Positions 1-7,905 of a DNA stretch of 56,766 bases are shown piece after piece (the stretch's first letter is position 1; each line of letters begins with the position of its first letter). The translations under genes and the position numbers were made by a program. The stretch is taken from NCBI GenBank assembly GCA_964196055.1, contig CAXMSF010000018.1:1-56766 (forward strand), written 5' to 3'. The notes below the pieces were generated by a model. The model worked only from the letters and a program-made list of their open reading frames with translations. It did not search any database and had not been told where the DNA came from. Origin of the DNA: JAFDEI01 sp964196055 (lineage in GTDB: Bacteria; Myxococcota_A; UBA9160; SMWR01).

Positions 1-2
1 TC

Positions 3-740
3 GTCGGACGGATCATCTGCAGCGCGCTGCGACGCGCGACGCGGCGCGCGCTCGAGCGTTCGGGTGTGGATGCATCGCTGGTGCCCTTCGTCACGAGCCT
101 CGTCTACTACGCCTCGTTGGCCGTCGTCCTGATCGCGGTACTGAATCTGTTCGGGATCCAGACCGCGTCGGTCATCGCCGTGCTCGGCGCCGCCAGCCTC
201 GCAGTCGGACTCGCCATGCAGGGGACCCTGTCGAATTTCGCAGCCGGCGTGATGCTGCTCGTCTTCCGGCCGTTCAAGATCGGCGACTATGTCGAGGTCG
301 CGGGCACCTCGGGCGGAGTCTTCGAGATCGGCATCTTCTCCACGACCCTCAATACTCCCGACAACGTCAAGATCACCGTTCCAAACTCGGCGATCTACGG
401 CGACACCGTGAAGAACTACTCCGCCAGCAAAACCCGCCGCAACGATCTCACCATCGGAATCTCGTACGACGACGATATCGCCGTCGCGGTGTCGACGATC
501 CAACGCGTGCTCGCCTCCGACGCACGGGTGCTGCAAGACCCCGAGTCGCTCATCGCAGTCAGCGAGCTCGGCGATTCGTCCGTCAACCTCGTCGTACGCC
601 CGTGGTGCAACGCCTCGGACTACTGGCCGCTGCGCTTCGACCTGACCCGCCGGCTGAAGGAAGAGCTCGAGGCTGCGGGCTGCTCGATTCCTTACCCGCA
701 GCGCGACGTACACGTGCACCGGGAGAACAACGCCGCCTGA
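3..740 (+). CDS. MscS-family mechanosensitive ion channel, 5'-truncated
   Basis: The reading frame is open back to the window edge, so only the C-terminal part is present. The first in-window start-like codon (GTG at 66) is probably internal. The fragment shows two hydrophobic segments. The second carries the pore-helix pattern GLAMQGTLSNFAAG, followed by PFKIGDYVEV of the beta domain and a VPNSAIY segment, which together are characteristic of small-conductance mechanosensitive channels. The C-terminal alpha/beta cytoplasmic domain is complete and ends HRENNAA. The family gates on membrane tension in the inner membrane and releases solutes during hypo-osmotic shock. The N-terminal helices lie outside the window, so total size and any extra domains are unknown. 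Family assignment is firm. Confidence 0.93.
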   Translation, partial: VGRIICSALRRATRRALERSGVDASLVPFVTSLVYYASLAVVLIAVLNLFGIQTASVIAVLGAASLAVGLAMQGTLSNFAAGVMLLVFRPFKIGDYVEVAGTSGGVFEIGIFSTTLNTPDNVKITVPNSAIYGDTVKNYSASKTRRNDLTIGISYDDDIAVAVSTIQRVLASDARVLQDPESLIAVSELGDSSVNLVVRPWCNASDYWPLRFDLTRRLKEELEAAGCSIPYPQRDVHVHRENNAA

Positions 741-789
741 GCGGAAGACCCTGGTCGCATCGCAACCGACGCGCAGCTAGCGTTTCGCC

Positions 790-1437
790 ATGGCCGACAT
801 CGACATCGAAGCGATCGGAGAGCAGCTCCCGCTGCTCGAGGGCATCCGGACCACGCGCGCGATCCGCCGGCTGCTACCCGATCCCGTCCCGCGCGAACTG
901 ATCCGAAAGGTTTGCGAAGCGGGATCGCTCGCGCCCAGCGGCGGCAACCGGCAGCCTTGGCGATTCATCGCAGTCACCGACGCCAAGCGCCGGCAGTGGG
1001 TCGCGGACCGTTATCGCCCGGCCTTTCACGAATACATCGCCGCCGGGAAAAAGGCCGCGCGTGACCCCGCGTTTCCCGAATCCAGTCGACGCATGCAACG
1101 CGCCGCGCTCCACCTCGCAGACCACCTCCACGAGGCGCCGGTGCTCCTCTTCGTCGCTGGCTGGACCCGTCGTGGGCAGCCTCAGCTACAGGCCCTGATG
1201 CCCGCGGTCCAGAACATCCTGCTCGCGTGCCGTGCGGTCGGACTCGGTGCGAGCCTGACGACTTTGCATCGCAGCTTCGGCGAGGAATGCGATCGCTGGC
1301 TCCAGCTACCCGAAAACTGCCCGACTTGCGCCCTGATTCCGATCGGCTGGCCGAAGGGGCGCTACGGCCGACCACCGCGAAAATCGGTCGACGAGTGCCT
1401 CTCCTGGGAGACCTTCCAAAACGCGCCCCAGAGCTAG
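790..1437 (+). CDS. Nitroreductase-family FMN oxidoreductase
   Basis: A 215-residue protein of typical nitroreductase length. The N-terminus carries the FMN-phosphate region (RTTRAIRRLLPDPVP) and then LAPSGGNRQPWRF, the usual flavin-contacting segment. The C-terminal IPIGWPKGRYGRP matches the family's final strand. Members are homodimeric NAD(P)H-dependent flavoenzymes that reduce nitroaromatics, quinones or other conjugated substrates; the substrate cannot be read from sequence. The gene starts about 50 bases after the MscS gene and ends convergently with the gene at 1443, leaving only five bases between the two stop codons. Confidence 0.9.
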   Translation: MADIDIEAIGEQLPLLEGIRTTRAIRRLLPDPVPRELIRKVCEAGSLAPSGGNRQPWRFIAVTDAKRRQWVADRYRPAFHEYIAAGKKAARDPAFPESSRRMQRAALHLADHLHEAPVLLFVAGWTRRGQPQLQALMPAVQNILLACRAVGLGASLTTLHRSFGEECDRWLQLPENCPTCALIPIGWPKGRYGRPPRKSVDECLSWETFQNAPQS

Positions 1438-1442
1438 CAGGG

Positions 1443-2021
1443 TCAGCACCAGCGAAAGTGCGCCGTCGCGAGCGAGCGCGAACGTTCGATCGAGAAGTCG
1501 ACTTCACCGTCCTTGGGCTTCTCGAGGTCGAAGACGCCGAGGCAGATCGCGTGCCAGCAGTGCAGGTAGCCTTCCGACGCGAAGGCCTCGGGGGCGATGT
1601 TCTCGAAGCGGATCTCCGCACTGTGGTCGGAGAGCAGCTCGAAGGCGGGCGTGCAGAAGTCGCGGTAGGCGAGCGTCCAACCCTTCGGAATCATCTTGAG
1701 GAGCTTCCCGGGCTTCGCGCCGAAGAGCCGCAGACTACCCTCGACGAAATTGCGCAACAGCGGTTTCTCGATGAGATGGCCGATGCTGCGCCGCCAGCAC
1801 GCGACCGCGTCCTCACGGCCGAGCAAGGCCAGGGTTTGGTCCATCAGCCAGTGGTCGTGCTCGAACTCCAGCCACGAGAAGCCCGGCGTGCGGTCGATCG
1901 CGTCGAGTGATTCCGGCGGGATCGCCGCGCGGATTTCGGCGAGCGCACCCGGACGAAAGATCTCTACGAAGTTCACATTGTCGCGCGCAGCACTCGCCCG
2001 CGCGGCCGGCTTCCTCGACAT
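1443..2021 (-). CDS. Conserved hypothetical protein, possibly DUF2378/TIGR02265-like; possible UGA recoding at its end
   Basis: A 192-residue soluble protein with no signal peptide, preceded by a good ribosome site (GGGGAGA about seven bases before ATG). Helix-rich stretches with FVEGSLRLFG and a Trp/Cys-rich C-terminal third (EGYLHCWHAICLGVFD) recall the delta-proteobacterial DUF2378/TIGR02265 proteins, but I do not claim that firmly. The annotated product ends RFRWC-like (FRWC) at a UGA. The two codons after UGA are Pro and Cys, followed by UAG, so readthrough would give a Cys-Sec-Pro-Cys tail. A selB gene lies 14 kb away. The function is unknown. Confidence 0.6.
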   Translation of the reverse strand: MSRKPAARASAARDNVNFVEIFRPGALAEIRAAIPPESLDAIDRTPGFSWLEFEHDHWLMDQTLALLGREDAVACWRRSIGHLIEKPLLRNFVEGSLRLFGAKPGKLLKMIPKGWTLAYRDFCTPAFELLSDHSAEIRFENIAPEAFASEGYLHCWHAICLGVFDLEKPKDGEVDFSIERSRSLATAHFRWC

Positions 2022-2142
2022 CCGCAGCTCTCCCCTTGTCTACGGGTCGGCGACGGCACTCGATCGACCCCGCCTCGACCCGTCCGCCCTTATCGACCGG
2101 CTGCGGATGCGGCCTGAGCGGCACCGAAATCGCCGCCCGCGC

Positions 2143-4491
2143 TCAGATGGCCCGCTCGACCCGACACAGGGTGTATTTGGTATGCGGACAGCCGCTGATC
2201 GGGTCGCGGTCCGCGATGTCCGTGAGCTCGTTGGTGTTGACTCCGTCGACCGCAACCTCGCCGTTCGGCCCGTGGTGGATCATTCCGAAACCGTTCGGGA
2301 TCCAGACGTGGCCCTCGAGGCAGTGGGCATCGATCTCTGCAGACAACTCGACCGATCCGCGCGCGGTCGATACCCGCACCGCGTCGCCGTCCGCAACGCC
2401 GAGTGTCTCGGCGTCGCTCGGTCCGATGTGGAGCGAGCAGCCGCCCGCCTTGCCCTTTCGCCAGCCCGGGTCGCGCTGGATGGTATTTGCGGTCCAACGG
2501 GTGCGCAGACCGGCGCCGAGCACGAGCGGGTAGTCGGGGTCCGTCGGCAAGTCGGTCGAGATTGCGCGCGCGATCTCCTCCAGCATCGGCGCCGGCGCGA
2601 GCCGCACCTTTCCGTCCTCGAAGCCGATATTCGCGGCGAGCCCGTTGGAATCGTCCGCCTTCGCGATCTCGACGCCTTCGGGGTGATCGAGTATCCGCCG
2701 GAACAACTCAGCCGCTATTGCGAAGCCGTTCTCGTCCTTCCAGTCGGCGCCGAGCGTGCGGAGCACGGATTCCCGTCGCATCAACGCGTTCTGATGGCAC
2801 ACCACCCAGACCGAGACCAGTGCGGGCGACGGCAGCAGCGGGCCGAGCGTCTGATACGCCCAGAACAGCACCGCGGACTCGTCTCCCTTCGCCGCAGTCT
2901 GGAGCGCGCCCAGGTACGCCATCGCACCGGCCGGTTCGAGTGCATCCTTCGCAAGCGCGTGTAGTTCGGACGGCGGCTCCCCGAACAACCCCATTCCCTC
3001 GGCAAGGCGCGCGTAGATCTCGGCTTCGGGCAGCGCTTCGGCCGGGCCCGGAACGATGGGCGGCCGCAGCTGCACGTAGACTTCGGGATAGCCCTTCGGA
3101 AAGCCCGCCTGCTCCCACTTCTCGTAACCGCACGGGGTCGGCAGCACGTAGTCGGCCAGGCGTGCGGTCTCCGTCATCGCGGGCTCGATCACGACCAGCA
3201 GCTCGAGTTCTTCGCAGGCCTCGCGCCAGCGCGCGGTATCGGAGAAGGAGAGCAGGGGATTCGATCCCTCGACGACGAGTGCGCGCAAACGTTCCGGGTG
3301 GTCGTGCAGCACTTCCTCGGGGACGAGCGTGGGCGAGAACATTCCGAAGCCACCGAGCGCCGATATTGCCTGGATTCCCGATGCGAGCGCGCGCTCGGGT
3401 TCTTCGAAACGCTTCGGGCTCAGATGCGGCGGCGTCACAGTTTCCAGGAAGACATTCCCGCCGTCACGCCCGACGTTTCCGGTGAGCAGCGCGATCACTC
3501 GAATCAAGTAGGAGATCAAGGTCGAGAACAGTGTCTGCTCGACGGCGAGATCCCACATGATCGCCGCGGACGGTGCGGACGCATACTCGCGTGCGATCTC
3601 AGCGATCGTCTCGACCGGTAAGCCGCAACGCTCGGCCATGGTCGCGATATCGACTTCCGCCAATGCGCCCCGCAGCGCTTCGAAATCACGCGTGCGCTTC
3701 GACAAGAATGCCGTGTCGACGAGGCCCTCGTCGGAAGCGATGATCGCCGCGACTGCGAGCAGCAACCAGGCGTCGGCCCCGGGTCGAACGCGTACATGTC
3801 GATCCGCCTGCCGCGTGGTCTCGGTTTCGCGCGGGTCGATGACGACGAGCCGACGATCGGGGTCCGCAGCGTACGCTCTGAAATACTCGTTCGCGTTGTG
3901 GCCGCGGTTGCTGATGCGCGGGTTCGTACCCATTACCATCAGGTGCTTCGCATGCGCCTGATCGGGGTGAAAGAAGACCGTCGGAGCAGAATCGAACATC
4001 CAGTGTTCGACCAGGAAATGCTGGTGCTTTTCCTGGGCGAAAGCGTTGAACCAGCGTTTCGAACCCACGGCACTCAACCACGACAACGCGTAGGCGGCAT
4101 CGTTGTGGTTCGCCTGCCCCCCCACGCCCACGAGGCCGATCGAGCGTGCCCCGTGCTCGTCGCGCAGCGCAACGAGCTTTCGCGAAATTTCGTCGATCGC
4201 CTCGTCCCACGATACGCGCTCGAAGCTTCCATCCGCGCGGCGTCGCATTGGAGTCTGGACGCGCTCGTCGTGCTCGACATAGTGCGCGATCTGGAAGCCC
4301 TTGTTGCACGAATAGCCGTGAGTGATCGGATTGCCCTGGTCCGGACGCACGGCTGCGATCTTCCCATCCGCGACGTCGACGCGAAGTCCACAGTTGTGGC
4401 TGCACAGCACGCAGACCGTCGCGAGGTCGCTCGCGGTGAGTGCAATCGGTTCGGCTGAAACGGACGGAGGAACACTTCGAGTCGCGGTCAT
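2143..4491 (-). CDS. Molybdopterin-dependent oxidoreductase with N-terminal 4Fe-4S motif
   Basis: A 782-residue protein of the DMSO reductase / formate dehydrogenase superfamily. Near the N-terminus CVLCSHNCGL plus a Cys about 28 residues later form a 4Fe-4S site. NPRISN and the RPGADAWLLLA block are molybdopterin-guanine-dinucleotide contacts, and the last ~120 residues (LVLGAGLRTRWTANTIQR onward) form the Molydop_binding domain. There is no Tat signal, so it is probably cytoplasmic. The start at 4491 is favoured over an upstream frame because it has an AGGAG site and forms an ATGA overlap with the regulator gene. I see no Cys, Sec or Ser at the expected molybdenum-ligand region (FNAFAQEKHQHF). 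The substrate is unknown. Confidence 0.9.
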   Translation of the reverse strand: MTATRSVPPSVSAEPIALTASDLATVCVLCSHNCGLRVDVADGKIAAVRPDQGNPITHGYSCNKGFQIAHYVEHDERVQTPMRRRADGSFERVSWDEAIDEISRKLVALRDEHGARSIGLVGVGGQANHNDAAYALSWLSAVGSKRWFNAFAQEKHQHFLVEHWMFDSAPTVFFHPDQAHAKHLMVMGTNPRISNRGHNANEYFRAYAADPDRRLVVIDPRETETTRQADRHVRVRPGADAWLLLAVAAIIASDEGLVDTAFLSKRTRDFEALRGALAEVDIATMAERCGLPVETIAEIAREYASAPSAAIMWDLAVEQTLFSTLISYLIRVIALLTGNVGRDGGNVFLETVTPPHLSPKRFEEPERALASGIQAISALGGFGMFSPTLVPEEVLHDHPERLRALVVEGSNPLLSFSDTARWREACEELELLVVIEPAMTETARLADYVLPTPCGYEKWEQAGFPKGYPEVYVQLRPPIVPGPAEALPEAEIYARLAEGMGLFGEPPSELHALAKDALEPAGAMAYLGALQTAAKGDESAVLFWAYQTLGPLLPSPALVSVWVVCHQNALMRRESVLRTLGADWKDENGFAIAAELFRRILDHPEGVEIAKADDSNGLAANIGFEDGKVRLAPAPMLEEIARAISTDLPTDPDYPLVLGAGLRTRWTANTIQRDPGWRKGKAGGCSLHIGPSDAETLGVADGDAVRVSTARGSVELSAEIDAHCLEGHVWIPNGFGMIHHGPNGEVAVDGVNTNELTDIADRDPISGCPHTKYTLCRVERAI

Positions 4492-4985
4492 GGGCTTCTC
4501 CTGTCGGCTACTTCGGATGATTTCGAATTGCGGACTCCGGCCCGCGGGCTGATTGCGGCGCGGATGTTCCGCGGATCGATGCCGTCGCCGCATTCGGAGC
4601 AGACGAGCGTCGGCGTGGTGGCGTGTCCGCAATCCCGGTGTACGAGCGTCACGGGCGGACCTTCGTCATCCGCCATCCAGCGATCGCCCCAACGCACGAG
4701 CCCCGCGATCACCGGATAGAGATCGCGGCCCTTTTCGGTGAGTCGGTACTCGTACCGGGTGGGCTTCTGCTGGTAGGGGTGACGCTCGAGCACTCCCGCC
4801 TCGACGAGCTTTGCGAGCCGCGTCGAGAGCAGGTGAGGAGACAGTCCGAGCGATTCGGAGAACTGGTCGAAGCGCCGAGCGCCGAGAAAGCAGTCGCGGA
4901 GCAGGAGCAGCGTCCAGCGATCCCCCACGACCGAGAGGGTCCGTGCGATCGAGCAGTTCATCTCGGCAATCTCTCGCCAACGCAT
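4488..4985 (-). CDS. HxlR-family winged-helix transcriptional regulator
   Basis: A 165-residue regulator. CSIARTLSVVGDRWTLLLLR and RRFDQFSESLGLSPHLLSTR are the hallmark HxlR winged-helix segments, and PTRYEYRLTEKGRDLYPVI is the wing. A C-terminal tail with spaced cysteines (HRDCGH and VCSECGD) could bind a metal or sense redox state, as members of this family often do. The ATG at 4985 gives the usual family N-terminus; an upstream in-frame TTG at 5003 is possible. The stop codon overlaps the start of the molybdopterin oxidoreductase as ATGA, so both are probably co-transcribed and the regulator probably controls that enzyme. Confidence 0.9.
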   Translation of the reverse strand: MRWREIAEMNCSIARTLSVVGDRWTLLLLRDCFLGARRFDQFSESLGLSPHLLSTRLAKLVEAGVLERHPYQQKPTRYEYRLTEKGRDLYPVIAGLVRWGDRWMADDEGPPVTLVHRDCGHATTPTLVCSECGDGIDPRNIRAAISPRAGVRNSKSSEVADRRSP

Positions 4986-4996
4986 TCGATGATCTA

Positions 4997-5013
4997 ACTT
5001 CAAAAACAGAAGT
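4997..5013. promoter_or_regulatory. Inverted repeat upstream of the HxlR gene, candidate operator
   Basis: Perfect five-base arms ACTTC and GAAGT are separated by seven bases in a locally A+T-rich stretch, directly before the HxlR start codon. HxlR-type dimers usually bind short inverted repeats next to their own genes, so this is a plausible autoregulatory site. The arms are short, and chance occurrence is possible. Confidence 0.35.
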
Positions 5014-5107
5014 AAGTCCAGCCAAGATTTAGCCCGCCGACACGAGTGCGAAATCAGGCGTATTTACAGGGTGTTGGAGGCCGGCACGCAATCTGTCGGG
5101 CCGACCC

Positions 5108-6514
5108 TCAATCGAGGTAGCCGAGCGCGCGCAGCGCCTCTTCGGTCTCGGGCCGCAGCTCCGGGCGGTCTGCTTCGGAGTACTCGGGCGGGCGGCGGGC
5201 GACTTCCGAGCGGAGCTTCGCGACCAGTTCCGCAACGCGCTCCGGCTCGCGCGTCGAGATATCGTGCAATTCCGCGGGGTCGTTCGCGAGATCGAAGAGC
5301 TCGCGCTCGCCCGTCGTGCGCAGCACCAACTTGTAGGGCCAGCTCTGAATCGCCATCTGATCGCGATCGAAGAAGTCACCGAAGAACTTCACGTTCAGGT
5401 CGCTGCGCCGCACTTCGAGCAGGACATCACCTCCGGTCGCCTCGAGGCCGCGTGCATCGACGCCCTCCGGCACGTCGATCCCCGCCGCGCCCAACAGCGT
5501 CGGGAAGAGCTGGTGGGTCTGCACCTGGCCCGCGACTCGCACGCCATCGCGCTCGCCGGGACGACGCAGCAGCAGCGGCACGCGCACGTTGTCCTCATAT
5601 AGATGAGCACCGTGACTCAGATAGAAGTGTTCGCCGAAGCTCTCGCCGTGATCGGAGGTAATCACGATCAGGGTCTCGGGGCCGCGCGGCGAAGCGTCGA
5701 TGGCGTCGAGCAGCCGACCCAGGTGGGCGTCCATATATCGAATCTCCGCATCGTACGCGTCGAGCATGCCGGCGATCCATTCACGTTGGTCCGCGGGGTA
5801 ACGCTCGACCGGCTCGGGCCGATCGCCCGCAGTCAGGCGCCCGATCAAGCGGACCTTGTGCTCCGTCTCGTCCGGATTCACGAGGCCGCGGTCGTACGGA
5901 GCGGGCGGGTGGTACGGTGCGTGCGGATCGAAGAAGTTCACGAACAGGAAGTACGGCTCGTCGCCGAAGCGCTCGACCAGCTGAATCGCCCCAGTAGCGA
6001 CCTTCGCGGCGCGTCTTCCGTGGATACGATCCTCCAGGCTCACGAGGTCGTCGTCGTAGAATTCGAAGCCCTGGGCGATGCCGAATTCTCGCCGCAGCGC
6101 AGGGCCTCCCACCACCGCTCCGGTCCGGTAACCCGCGTCGCGCATCATCTCGCCGAGCGTCGTGAACGATTCGGCCAGCGGTCGGACGCCGTAGCTCAGG
6201 CTGTGGTTCTCGCTCGCCGGGTCGCTCTGTGCGCCGTGCTGCATCGGCAGCAGGCCGGTGAAGATCGACGCGTGGGTCGGCAACGTCCACGAGGAGGTCG
6301 AATATGCGCGCTCGTACACCGTGGCTCGCTCGGCGAAGCGGTCGAGCTTCGGACTCGTCGCTTTCTCGTAGCCGTACACACCGAGATGGTCGGCCCGCGT
6401 GGTGTCGAGCGAGATCAGCACGATGTTCATCGGCTGCGGTTCGCCGCAGCCGACTGCTGCGATGAGCGCAATGGCGGCCGCGCAGCGTTGAATACTCGGA
6501 ATTACCCGCTTCAT
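5108..6514 (-). CDS. Sulfatase-like (alkaline phosphatase superfamily) lipoprotein with Thr at the nucleophile position
   Basis: A 468-residue protein with a lipoprotein signal ending IAAVGC, so it is probably membrane-anchored outside the cytoplasm. NIVLISLDTTRADHLGVYGY is the N-terminal metal site of PF00884, and TSDHGESFGEH is the C-terminal metal site. The region that in sulfatases reads C/S-x-P-x-R is here TLPTHAS, so the formylglycine precursor is replaced by Thr and the Arg by His. That suggests a phosphodiesterase, phosphotransferase or other non-formylglycine hydrolase. A GGAG site lies six bases before ATG. The gene stands alone, divergent from the glycosyltransferase. Confidence 0.88.
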   Translation of the reverse strand: MKRVIPSIQRCAAAIALIAAVGCGEPQPMNIVLISLDTTRADHLGVYGYEKATSPKLDRFAERATVYERAYSTSSWTLPTHASIFTGLLPMQHGAQSDPASENHSLSYGVRPLAESFTTLGEMMRDAGYRTGAVVGGPALRREFGIAQGFEFYDDDLVSLEDRIHGRRAAKVATGAIQLVERFGDEPYFLFVNFFDPHAPYHPPAPYDRGLVNPDETEHKVRLIGRLTAGDRPEPVERYPADQREWIAGMLDAYDAEIRYMDAHLGRLLDAIDASPRGPETLIVITSDHGESFGEHFYLSHGAHLYEDNVRVPLLLRRPGERDGVRVAGQVQTHQLFPTLLGAAGIDVPEGVDARGLEATGGDVLLEVRRSDLNVKFFGDFFDRDQMAIQSWPYKLVLRTTGERELFDLANDPAELHDISTREPERVAELVAKLRSEVARRPPEYSEADRPELRPETEEALRALGYLD

Positions 6515-6773
6515 TGGATTCTCCAGCCTAGCCTGACTCGTCGGGCGCCACTAATTCCGGTTCAGGCCGGCGCACCCGAGCGAGGAGCCGAGCCCTTTGG
6601 CCGTCGGGACGACACACTAAGGCGGAGCCGCCCTCGAGCCGATAGCCAAGGCATGACGCGCGCGCAGATCGCTTCCCGATCCAATCGAAGCTGTTGCCGA
6701 ATCCGTGCAGCGCTGGGCGCGAGTTGCAGGTGAAAGTGGAAGAATCCGGCAGCCTCGTGGTGGCGGTGGCGAG

Positions 6774-7742
6774 ATGAAAGTCAGCGCAATCGTCCCCACC
6801 TTCAACCACGCGCACCTGTTACCACGCGCGCTCGCGAGTATCGCGAACCAGACCCACCGCGACATCGAGGTCATCGTCGTCGACGATGGCTCCAACGACG
6901 AGACCGACCGGGTCGTGCACGGGATCTCCGCGAGCTTTCCGTTCTTGATCCGCTACTACCGTCAATCGAATTGCGGCTGCGCCGCAGCCCGCAACCACGG
7001 TCTGAGGGTGGCAAGCGGCGACGCCGTCGCATTCCTCGACTCGGACGACGAATGGACGCCGGATGCGCTCGAGCGACTGGTCGACGCACTCGAGTCGACG
7101 GGAGCGGACTTCGCCTACAGCCCGGCGATCGAAATCGACGAATCGGGTCGAGAGACCCTGGAACGGCCGGTTGCGGCCCGACACCCCGAACGGCTGGCCT
7201 GCGACCACTTCGAATGTTCGAATCTCCGAAACGGTGCGACGTTGTTCAGGCACAGTGTGATCGATGCGGTCGGAGAACTCGACGAGAACCTGGGCCACAA
7301 TGAAGATTCTGATTTCCACCAGCGCGTCGCGATCCGTTGCACCGCCGCCTACGTGGATACACCGAGCGTGCGCGTGTTCGACCGCGGCGAACGCAAAGCC
7401 GCCAACCGGGCCGCGATCCTGCGCGCGCTGCTCACGAGTTCCGAAAAAGTACTCGAACAGAATCCGGACTTCGCGAAGATTCTCGGGCAGCGCTCGGACC
7501 GGCGCGTAGAGGAAATCCGCACACGACTGCTCGACGCCTTGATCCTGGAAGGTGACTTTCCCGCGGCGCGCCGACTCGTTCGCGAGATGGAAGTGCAGAA
7601 CGGCTTGGGGCAGCGGATCGCGCTCGCAATGGGATCCACACGGCCCTACACCTTCGCACGGCGTGTTCGTTCCGCCTGGCGGCGCTGGTCGAAGCGCGAC
7701 GAAGCGGATGCTTCGGCCGCACAGCGACCAGAACGCAGCTAG
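6774..7742 (+). CDS. Family 2 glycosyltransferase
   Basis: A 322-residue protein. Its N-terminus KVSAIVPTFNHAHLLPRAL, VIVVDDGSNDET and AFLDSDDEWTPDAL (the DXD-type metal/nucleotide-sugar motif) define a GT-A-fold inverting glycosyltransferase. No membrane segments are evident, so it is cytoplasmic or peripheral. The C-terminal ~100 residues are helical and unassigned. The ATG at 6774 begins the fold exactly; a longer in-frame extension from 6705 has no domain content. Donor and acceptor cannot be predicted. The nearest neighbours give no polysaccharide locus context. Confidence 0.9.
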   Translation: MKVSAIVPTFNHAHLLPRALASIANQTHRDIEVIVVDDGSNDETDRVVHGISASFPFLIRYYRQSNCGCAAARNHGLRVASGDAVAFLDSDDEWTPDALERLVDALESTGADFAYSPAIEIDESGRETLERPVAARHPERLACDHFECSNLRNGATLFRHSVIDAVGELDENLGHNEDSDFHQRVAIRCTAAYVDTPSVRVFDRGERKAANRAAILRALLTSSEKVLEQNPDFAKILGQRSDRRVEEIRTRLLDALILEGDFPAARRLVREMEVQNGLGQRIALAMGSTRPYTFARRVRSAWRRWSKRDEADASAAQRPERS

Positions 7743-7905
7743 GCGTGCAACGCGCGAAGCGTGATTCTCGCGCCGACGCACAAGCCCAGTCTCGAAGCCG
7801 CCAACGCGCGGCTGGCGAGGCGACTCGAGGCTGAACCTTCGGGCTCTGAGGCCAAAACGCCACAGATCGAAGCGCCTCTATCCCATTCTCGGGCAGTGCA
7901 TTTGT

